DNA of 64,000 bases, from the NCBI GenBank assembly GCA_018287875.1, contig JAGVVL010000009.1:2976001-3040000 (forward strand), in the 5' to 3' direction. This document shows, piece by piece, positions 56,231 through 64,000 of the stretch. The DNA comes from Nigrospora sphaerica (lineage: Eukaryota > Ascomycota > Sordariomycetes > Amphisphaeriales > Apiosporaceae). The stretch's first letter is position 1, and every line of letters begins with the position of its first letter. The translations under genes were made by a program, and so were the position numbers. Under the pieces are notes generated by a model that had not been told where the DNA came from, searched no databases, and was given only the letters and a program-made list of their open reading frames with translations.

Positions 56231-58324
56231 ATGTTGCGGACTTCGTTGCGATCCGTGAGGGCGGTGGGCAACAGGCCCATTGTCGCTGCCGCTGGCCGCC
56301 AATGGCAACCCGCCGCCGCTCGCCTGGGTAGGGTATGATGCAATATTCACTCATCATTGTACGTCGCTCCAGGGAAGCTGACGATGCTGTCAACAGAGAT
56401 GCTACGCCGACGAGAAGAAAGTAGACGAGGCCAAGCTCCCCGAATCCCATACCGTCACGACTCCCACCAGCGAAGCTCCTGCGCTCAAGACGGAGAGCGA
56501 GATCGCTGCGTCCACCCTCGGCGTCAAGGACGTTCCCCTGGAGCCCCCGGCGCCTGCTGGTGCTGCTCCAGCTGCAGCGACCCCAAAGCCAGCTCCTATC
56601 AAGAAAAAGGGCTTCTTCCGCCGGCTGCGTAACTACGTCCTCACCTTGATGATTATGGGTGTCGTGACCTTCGGCGGCGGTGTCTGGTACTCCCGCATCA
56701 ACGACAATTTCCACGATTTCTTCACCGAATATGTTCCTTTTGGCGAGCAGGCTGTGCTTTACTTCGAGGAGATGGACCTGAAGAAGCGCTACCCGCGCAG
56801 CCTGCCTGGCGCTACGTCACGCTCCAAAGACACTGGTGCTCAGGTCAAGATTGGCCCCCAGAGCGGGGCTTCGTGGAGAGTGACCGAGGGCGGCGACCCT
56901 GCCGGCAGGACTTCGAGCGCCAACCCTACGAAGTCGGGTTCTGGCGCCCCCAAGGAGACGAAGAGTGTGTCTGAGGCCAAGCCCATGTCCGAGGTTGCCT
57001 CGGCTGGGTCAACGCCTCCTGCCAAACCCACAACCTCCTCCAAAACATCCGCTGCGACTGATGCCACGGATAACGCGACCATTAAGGGAGACTCCACGCC
57101 CTTCAAGGCCCCCGAAGTCGACGAGCCTTCTCGCTTCCCCCCCGCGGCACCGATCGACCCCCTTAGCGTCCGAGATGCGGAGGAGCCCGTGGTTCAGGAC
57201 CTTGTCAAGATGCTCAACGACATTATCACCGTTGTCAATGCCGACAACTCGGATGGGCGCTTCTCGGCTACACTGGGCAAAGCTAAGGGCGAGCTCAACC
57301 GAGTCGGTGACAAGATTCGCGAGCTCAAGGCCGAAGTGGAGAAGAAGGCGGCTGAGGAGGTCTCTTCCAAGATCAACGAGTTTGAGTCCGCTGCCACTGA
57401 GCTCGTTTCTCGTGTGGAGAAGGCCATGGCCGCACAGGAAATCGCGTGGCGCAACGACTTTGAAACCGAGCTGAAGCGTCTGCACGATGCCTACGAGAAC
57501 CGTCTCAAAACAGAGATAGAGCGCGAGCAACTCGTCAATGACCAGAAGCTCAGCAACAAGCTTCTTGAGCAAGCCGTCCAGCTCAAACGCCAGTTCGCGA
57601 AGGAGATCCAGAATGGCATCGAGGCTGAGCGCCAGGGACGCCTCGGCAAACTGGAGCAGCTGAGCAACGCCGTCCGAGAGCTCGAGCAGCTGACGACAGG
57701 CTGGAATGACGTGGTTGACATGAACCTGCAGACACAACAGCTTCACGTCGCAGTCGAGGCCGTGCGCGCTAGCCTTGAGGACAGCGAGCACCCGCGCCCC
57801 TTCGTCAGGGAGCTAATTGCCCTCAAGGAGATCTCCCACAACGACGACGTCGTTAACGCTGCCATTGCCTCCATCAACCCCACGGCTTACCAGCGCGGCA
57901 TCAGCACCCCCGCTCAACTGATTGACCGTTTCCGACGTGTAGCCTCCGAGGTACGCAAGGCCAGCCTGTTGCCCGACGAGGCTGGCGTGGCTAGCCACGC
58001 CAGCAGCTGGGTCCTGAGCAAGGTCATGTTCAAGAAGCAGGGTCTTGCTGCCGGCGATGACGTCGAAAGCATCCTCACGCGAACCCAGACGTATCTTGAG
58101 GAGGGTGACCTGGACAGTGCGGCCCGCGAGATGAATGGACTCCAAGGTTGGGCCAAGACCTTGAGCCGGGATTGGCTTGGCGAGGTCCGTAAGGTCCTGG
58201 AGGTGCAGCAGGCACTTGACGTGAGTCTCCAAACCTCGTTTTTGCAAGGAATTTGTATGCTAACCCAATTTCCTAGGTCGTCTCTACTGAGGCTAGACTT
58301 CAGAGCTTGAAGGTGGAGCAGTAA
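56231..58324 (+). CDS. MICOS complex subunit Mic60 (mitofilin)
   Basis: Exons 56231-56332, 56397-58220 and 58277-58324 encode 657 residues. Mic60 anchors crista junctions in the mitochondrial inner membrane. Residues 1-34 form an Arg/Ala-rich presequence (MLRTSLRSVRAVGNRP). One membrane helix spans ~115-132 (VLTLMIMGVVTFGGGVWY). A Pro/Ser/Thr-rich region precedes a long coiled coil (about 200-450, for example ELKAEVEKKAAEEVSSKINE). The C-terminal mitofilin signature includes RGISTPAQLIDRFRRVASEV, DLDSAAREMNGLQGWAK and DWLGEVRKVLEVQQALD. The first intron uses a GTATGA donor; using the GTAGGG four bases earlier would break the frame. Exon 3 adds only 15 residues. Confidence 0.93.
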
Positions 58325-58605
58325 TGGGGGCTGGAGGACGCTTCCTCATGTCACTTATATGTACATTTGTTACGTGAGCAAGCACCGGGATTTCTTTGGG
58401 GGTATCAAGGCCTCTGGGCCTGTGTATTATGATAAGATCAGCCGCAATAGACCAAGATGCCTGTCTTCAAACCGCAATACCGACACGACTGCTGCCGTCT
58501 GCTGAATCATACGCGGGCTAGTGCCACGGGGTCGTGCCCATGGGCCGTCTTTCAAGCCGCAGGCTGAGATTGGAACGATGCTCAGGGAGCACACCTTCGG
58601 GTGCA

Positions 58606-59352
58606 TTAAGAGCTGGGCCATTGCCCGTTGGTCTCGGCATCATGCTCGGAAGCGGCGCCGTATAAGATCTCATTGACACCAGCCAGCGGTACATCCATTA
58701 CGGCATCCGTGCCCTTGTTCCATATGCAATCCCACTTTAGGTCCCTGGCCTTTTCCGAGGGAATCTGGCGTTTCCCAGCCTCGCCGCCCGTCCGTATACG
58801 TCCTTTGATATCGATGGTGGCGATCTGGCCGGCGTCGTCGACAATGGTCTCCAGGTGGGTCAGGGGAAGAGTTAGGTACTCGACGTTGTAGGCGGCCAAG
58901 GCCACATAGATGTAGACAATAAGCATGACGAGGAAAGCGGGCACGGCGAGAGCCCACCAGCGGTTCGGATAGTAGTCGATGCCCAGCGCGTGGAGGAAGG
59001 GCGAGGGCAGGTAGGCCCAAAGAAGGTAGACGACAAAGGTGAGGGTGCTGAAGAGGTAGAGCACGAAGCCATAGTACTCGTAGGTTGGCACGCGCGGGGC
59101 CGCGCGCGGCACCGGTTCGAGCTCGTCGTCGGAGGCATCGGGGGTGGTGGGACGCGAGGGCCGCAGCAGCGAGGTCAGCGACGGCGACGGCGGGAGAGGC
59201 GTGGGCGGGCGGCCGTAGAAGGGCGGCGCGAAGTAGTTGGAGGCCAGCGGCGGCGGCAGCGGGTTGTCGTCGCCCGAGTCGTCGCCGGACCCGCCCGAGG
59301 ACGACGGCTCCGAGAAGGGATCGTCGAAACCCTCGTCGAAGTAGTCGGACAT
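58606..59352 (-). CDS. PIG-P domain protein (Gpi19), GPI-GlcNAc transferase subunit
   Basis: A single exon encodes 248 residues from the ATG at 59352; an in-frame ATG 54 bp upstream is also possible, but MSDYFDEGF is a more natural start. PIG-P is part of the ER enzyme that adds GlcNAc to phosphatidylinositol, the first step of GPI-anchor synthesis. The N-terminal ~95 residues are acidic, Ser/Pro-rich and disordered. The PIG-P core begins YEYYGFVLYLFSTLTFVVYL, continues LPSPFLHALGIDYYPNRWWA and ends in a second membrane helix (LAVPAFLVMLIVYIYVAL). The tail (DLKWDCIWNKGTDAVMDVP) contains conserved residues of the family. Confidence 0.92.
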   Translation of the reverse strand: MSDYFDEGFDDPFSEPSSSGGSGDDSGDDNPLPPPLASNYFAPPFYGRPPTPLPPSPSLTSLLRPSRPTTPDASDDELEPVPRAAPRVPTYEYYGFVLYLFSTLTFVVYLLWAYLPSPFLHALGIDYYPNRWWALAVPAFLVMLIVYIYVALAAYNVEYLTLPLTHLETIVDDAGQIATIDIKGRIRTGGEAGKRQIPSEKARDLKWDCIWNKGTDAVMDVPLAGVNEILYGAASEHDAETNGQWPSS

Positions 59353-60131
59353 GGCGACGGGGAGGCAGGGCGGTGTCAGGGCAGCACGGAGAGTCGACGA
59401 GGCCACTCCGGAGAAGTGCGCCTAGAGCCTGGCCACAGAGAAGGTGGCGGAGGTGAGGCCGTTTGCAAGATGTACCTAGGTACCTACGAAGGTACTTTAA
59501 GTGGTGGGTATGGAAGCCAGTTTATAGTAGACACGGCTGTTTCGGTCGGCCAATCGTACCCTTGGTCGGGAGGTTCAACGTTGATTTTGCTGGTTATATC
59601 GCCGCGACGTGGTCGCTGGCGCCTCTGCCGTCTTGCGAAACGGAGCTCTTGACGTTGCCTCTTTCTGAACGAGGGCGATGTATTCGTTCAATCCCCTACA
59701 GCCCAGAGCCAGTCAGTGACTACATGTACTAGGTAAAACCGCCAGCGTTCCCTGCTGAAATTGTACCTGGCGTATGTATTCAGCCCCCAAGCATCATTTC
59801 ATTGGATCAACGGCATACGAGCACTCCCCGTGGTGAGTGATACGCGACAATGGATGCGTGTGTTTTATACATGTACGTCGCGCATGAGGTAGCTTGTTGG
59901 CTGATTGGCTGATGAGTAGAGCTAGAGCTTCGGATGCCCACCCCGGGTGCACCAGCCACACTCGCGCGTGCGCGCACGATTGAAGCTCGCACCTGGTCGA
60001 CGTTTCTCCCACTCTTACAGTCGAATCCGGCGTAGGAACCAAAGGCGCTGCTCTGACGCTGAGAAACCGCGGCTCAATCATCGTTTTCGCGAGCCCCCAG
60101 CGCGACAGCAGCACCCATTAATCTGCACACC
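59353..60131. promoter_or_regulatory. Divergent promoter region (PIG-P / Arp4)
   Basis: The region is 779 bp between head-to-head genes. It holds a perfect TACCTAGGTA palindrome at 59473-59482, extended as TACCTAGGTACCTACGAAGG. No gene is recognised. Confidence 0.5.
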
Positions 60132-61681
60132 ATGGCTCAGCAACCAATGACCTCGGCTAACGCGCCGACGGACATCTACGGTGGAGGTGCGTTTTCCCTC
60201 TGCCCGTGGCCGCCGATCGAGAGCAGCGGCTACGGAATCTTGCTTTCAGCCTTGTGCGGGCTTGCTGTGTTCATGTTCATTGACAATCCAGTGCAGACGA
60301 AGTATCCGCCCTCGTCCTCGATACTGGCTACTGCCACACCCGCGCCGGCTTCGCGGGCGAGGATGTTCCCAAATGCGTGCTTCCGTCCGCGTACGGCGTC
60401 TTGAAGGACCCCAATGCGCCGACGGGGTCGCGCAACATCTTCGGCGACGATTGCCTGAACCCGCGCCCCGACTTCGAGATCAAGAACTACATGTCGCGCT
60501 CCGAGGGCATCGTGGAGGACTGGGACGCCGCAACCCAGCTGTGGGAGCAAATGTTGATCAAACGCCTGCAGCCCGACCGCGAGCAGCCGCCCTCAAAGAA
60601 TGGGCTCAACGACGGCACCGCTGCCGACGGCGAGGGCGACGTCGCCATGGAGGATAATGTCGACGGCGCCGAGGCCGCCGAGAACGCCGAAAAGCCCTTG
60701 GCCGAGAACCCCCTGCTCATGACCGAGGCCCCTTGGAACCAGGGTAAGGCCCGCGAGAAGGTCATCGAGATTGCCATGGAGAACTGGGGCAGCCCGGCTT
60801 TCTGGCTGTCGCGGACCCCCGTGTGCGCTGCCTTCGCCGCTGGGAAGGCGAGCGCGCTGGTGGTGGATGTCGGAGGCTCGTGCACCAGCGTGACGGCAGT
60901 ACACGACGGCATGGTCCTGAAGCGCTCTGTGCAAAAGTCGCCGGCGGGTGGCCTCTGGCTCTCCTCTCAGATCACCACCATGTTCGACGCCTGTGACCCC
61001 AGGGTGGAGGTGAAGCCGTACTTTTTGATCGAGAACAAGACGCCCGTGGACGCCGGCGCGCCTGCCCAAGCCCGCATGAAGAAGTACAACTTCGACATCT
61101 CCCCCAGCTACCGTGCTTACGAGGACGAGCGGCTGCTTACCGAGTTCAAGGAGTCGGTCGTCGAGGTCTGGCGCGGCCCCGGTCGCTATACTAACCCCGG
61201 GAACGAGGAACTGGTCAAAACACAGCCTGGTCGTATCTTTGAGATGCCCGATGGCTCCAACCAGATGTGGCGCGAGCAGCGTTTCCGCGTCTCCGAGGGC
61301 ATGTGGGACGAGACGGCGCAACTGCCCGGCACCTCCGAGGCGAACCGTCTTACCAAGAATCAGACCATCCCCGAGTTGATCAAGGCCTGCCTGAACGCCG
61401 TGGACGTGGACTTGCGCCCCAACCTGCTGGGTAACATCGTCGTCACGGGCGGCACCAGTCTACTGAACGGCTTCAACGACCGACTCAACGCCGAGTTGAT
61501 GGCCATGTACCCCAACACGCGCATCAAGCTGCATGCCGCGGGCCTGACGACGGAGCGACGCTTCGGCGCCTGGATCGGCGGCTCCATCCTGGCCAGCCTG
61601 GGTACCTTCCACCAGATGTGGATCTCCAAGAAGGAATACGAGGAGAACGGCCCAGGCATCGTGGAGAAGCGATGCAAATAG
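60132..61681 (+). CDS. Actin-related protein 4 (chromatin complexes)
   Basis: Exons 60132-60186 and 60297-61681 flank a 110-bp intron and encode 479 residues. Arp4 is a shared subunit of NuA4 acetyltransferase and the INO80 and SWR1 remodellers. After a short leader the actin fold begins YGGDEVSALVLDTGYCHTRA, the Arp4 opening, and continues GFAGEDVPKCVLPSAYG. LLMTEAPWNQGKAREK, VCAAFAAGKASALVVDVG and the C-terminal VVTGGTSLLNGFNDRLN are the other actin-family segments. An acidic Asn/Gly/Glu insert (~105-150) interrupts subdomain 2. Unlike actin, the nucleotide loops are altered (VGGSCTSVTAVHDG), as is usual for Arp4. Confidence 0.93.
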
Positions 61682-62068
61682 ATCGCCATGCAGTCATGTA
61701 CGGTGGCGCTCCGCAGGCCAACTGCGGGCGTATGTGGACATGCTTAAGGGGCCAGGCGTCTGGAGTTCTCAGGAGAAGGTTGAGCCATGGTGGCTCTTTG
61801 TTGTAACTATAGCACGACCAAGCAACGACGGCACGGGAAGCATGTGCGCTCAAACGACACAGAGGCATGCGGCAAAACCCCCCCAAAACGGAAGCAGTTG
61901 GTATAGACACTCCAAGCCTCGCTATAATCAAACCCGACTTTGTATTGGGTATTTACTCTACTGCCATTTTATTGGGCAAAAACACATGCTCTAGGTCTAT
62001 GCTAGGGGAGGGAATGTGGGAATCTAGAGTCTCGCCACGCAAGGCCGCCGGCGGCAGCAACGGCCAAA

Positions 62069-63935
62069 TTACCAGCCGTTCCAACGTGGCCAGACATCGA
62101 CAATCTCGTCCTCGCGGCCCACGTTCCGACTATCGACGACCAGAAACCAGTTGTGCATGGCGGCCGTGATGCAGGCGTGATTCGGCCACACCCTGAGCCT
62201 CTGGCCTATGTAAAGCTGTGCCCTCTCCTCTTCCTCGGCCGTTCCCACCCAGGCCAGAATGCCGTGCTCCTGCGTCACACGACTGACTTGCCACCCCCCG
62301 TGCTGGGCCGGAAACTCGGGGCCCGGCACTGGCTGGCCGTTGCAGTTCCAGGGGCTGACAAGACCCCACGCACTGTAGTGTCGTCCCGGCGGGGAACCCA
62401 TGTCTTTGCACGGCTCGCGGGCCAGGGCCAGGGTCCCGCCATTCACAAGGGCCTCGGTCGTGTGGTTGACGCGGTTGCGCTGCGGGTAGAGCGAAACCAC
62501 TTCCACCAGCACCGTGAGAGCCAAGGCGTGAGCGTTGAGGTAGTCGGAGGAGCGGGCGTGCGAGGCCAGCTGCTGAATGTCCAGGGTGCTGTACACGCCG
62601 GCGTGAAGCTCCTGTACCGCTCGAAGTCAGTAGGCTTACTTGCCGGGTCTTCGTGGAGCATCTGCAGAGCCCCGGTAGCCTGGAATATCAGGAACAGGGA
62701 GCACGAGGGGAAGGGGGTGCGGAATTCTTCGCGGCCAAAACACTGAATAGTTCTGAAAGCTGCCTACCAGGGTAAGATCCTCCTGCTGCAGGGTGGAGAT
62801 CATGCCATATAGTTTGCTGACCAGGGCATCCGAGCGCGCGGATCCGGGGGCACAACTCACGCCTGGAACCCGAGGCTCGGTGAATGCCGGATGCTGGAGC
62901 GAGGTGACTTGCGGCGAGGCTCCAACGGAGAGCACGAGCGGATGGGTAGGTCGCTCTCGCCGGACAGCCTGGGCCACACGATGTAGACCCCCGATCTCGG
63001 TGCCCAAATAGTCGAGCGCCTCCCAGTCTTCCCGGGTGTCGTACGACTGGCTGGTGTGGGCGTAAACGCCTAGGAACCGACAGGACCCTACAGCCTCGGA
63101 GACGAGCAGCTGGTCAACCAGATGAAGACAGTCGGGCGAGTCCGGGGACACGCCAGCCCGGTCGGCACCCACGTTGACCTTGAGGAAAACGAGCGGAGGG
63201 CTCCCAGACTTGCTGGCAAGCGCCGTCAGGTGTTTCAGCTGCTCGCGGTGGTCGACCAACACGGAAAGGCCATCAGGGCCGAGTTGTGCCGAGATTTGCG
63301 CCAGGCGGTCGACACATGACGAATAAATCGGAAAGGAGAAGAGAACCTAGGCGTGATCAGCAGCCCGTCAATACTGGGCACAAGGTTGTGGGGGACGTAC
63401 ATTCACCTCCCGACCGCTCTCCCGATATTCCTTGAGAAGAGGCAGTATGCTTTCCGCTTCGGCCACCGTGGACACGATCAGCTTGACAGCGGTGTTGCTC
63501 CTATCGCCCACTTGAAGTCGGGTGAGTTCGATTGTCTTTGCGGTCTGGTGTTAGCTCCGATCGCGGTCCCTTAAATGCGCGGCGTGCAAAAGAGGGCAGC
63601 CATGAAGACTAATGCAAACATGCCCGGCACGCATCGCCATGGCGACAGCCTCCGCGACCTGGCGTAAAGCTTGACCTCTTGGTATCTTGGTATGTAAAAT
63701 CCAGGCCGAGAGGCGCCAAGACGCCAAAAAAGAGAGGCACGAGCGTCCGTACCTTGTGAGTTTTGATATGCGCCCGCCACTGGAGGTTCAACCTTTGGGC
63801 TGCATCCAGCATCAAGTTACAGTTCGCTTCTACCTTGGCCAGGTCCAGCACAAGAGCAGGCGTAGGCGTATTGTAGAGGCTCTGGCCCACGTATCGAGCC
63901 CGCAACGCCTCCTTGCAGTTTGCGGCGGCTGCCAT
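62069..63935 (-). CDS. D-serine dehydratase (Dsd1 family, PLP and zinc dependent)
   Basis: Exons 63935-63753, 63535-63401, 63346-62768 and 62611-62069 encode 479 residues. The eukaryotic enzyme converts D-serine to pyruvate and ammonia, detoxifying D-amino acids. The alanine-racemase-like barrel opens with TPALVLDLAKVEANC and carries the PLP lysine in WRAHIKTHK at residue ~61. The C-terminal beta domain contains GGTLALAREP and RLRVWPNHACITAAMHNW, where His and Cys bind zinc in the family. Introns of 217 and 156 bp are long for this window. A GTGAGT at 62860 inside exon 3 is ignored because reading through it keeps the expected sequence (SKLYGMISTLQQEDL then ELHAGVY). Confidence 0.92.
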
Positions 63936-64000
63936 TTGTTCACGATGGGACGTCGCTGGGAGGGACGGCGTCGAGGCAGTGTCGACCTGGGTTGTCTGGA
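63936..64000. other. Upstream sequence of the D-serine dehydratase gene to window edge
   Basis: There are only 65 bp before the window ends, presumably leader or promoter of the dehydratase gene. Nothing else is visible. Confidence 0.5.

Noticed and set aside
62855..62860. GTGAGT inside the third exon of the D-serine dehydratase gene.
   Set aside because: Treating it as a donor would remove conserved sequence, and the read-through keeps frame to a proper GTAGGC donor at 62767.
1..64000. Possible CRISPR array, insertion sequence or prophage.
   Set aside because: Spliced eukaryotic genes fill the window. The only tandem arrays are a coding glycine repeat, microsatellites and one minisatellite.

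Overview
The window is nuclear DNA of a filamentous ascomycete, most likely a Sordariomycete. Genes are dense and on both strands, with short introns (mostly 50-90 bp, GTRNGT..YAG, one with a perfect TACTAAC branch site). Products are typically fungal: Zn2Cys6 regulator, Hrd3, Mic60, Arp4, Dsd1 and ACS-type MFS permeases. The species cannot be named from this sequence. I see no tRNA, rRNA, CRISPR array or intact transposon. Intron positions were assigned by reading splice sites and checking that every exon join keeps the frame. || Layout. 1-8.7 kb: folylpolyglutamate synthase (cut by the left edge), a two-pass mitochondrial protein, a DsbA-like thioredoxin-fold protein, a 2OG-Fe(II) dioxygenase, an FRG1-like protein and a WDR89-like WD40 protein. 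9.4-12.1 kb: ERAD subunit Hrd3. 14.0-15.3 kb: a secreted glycine-rich precursor divided by Lys-Arg (Kex2) sites, followed by what looks like a decayed relative. 16.9-32.4 kb: an MFS vitamin/amide permease, 5-oxoprolinase, a zinc-finger-like protein of unknown function and a 1255-residue membrane-anchored protein of unknown function. || 33.7-45.8 kb is a coherent catabolic cluster: a dihydroxyacetone/erythrulose-type kinase divergent from an RpiB-family sugar-phosphate isomerase, a Zn2Cys6 regulator divergent from a class II ketose-bisphosphate-type aldolase, a polyol-dehydrogenase-like SDR that is clearly a pseudogene, and an ACS-family MFS permease. Together these suggest uptake, oxidation, phosphorylation, isomerisation and cleavage of a short polyol or ketose, in a pathway whose own dehydrogenase has decayed in this strain. 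|| 46.4-64 kb returns to housekeeping genes: Sac1 phosphoinositide phosphatase, Rab5 GTPase, Mic60, PIG-P, Arp4 and D-serine dehydratase. A gene-poor stretch at 51-56 kb holds a 15-bp minisatellite and one uncharacterised cysteine-rich gene. || Two noncoding signatures recur: short palindromic TACCTAGGTA-like motifs and G/C homopolymers of 10-13 bases, nearly all between genes.
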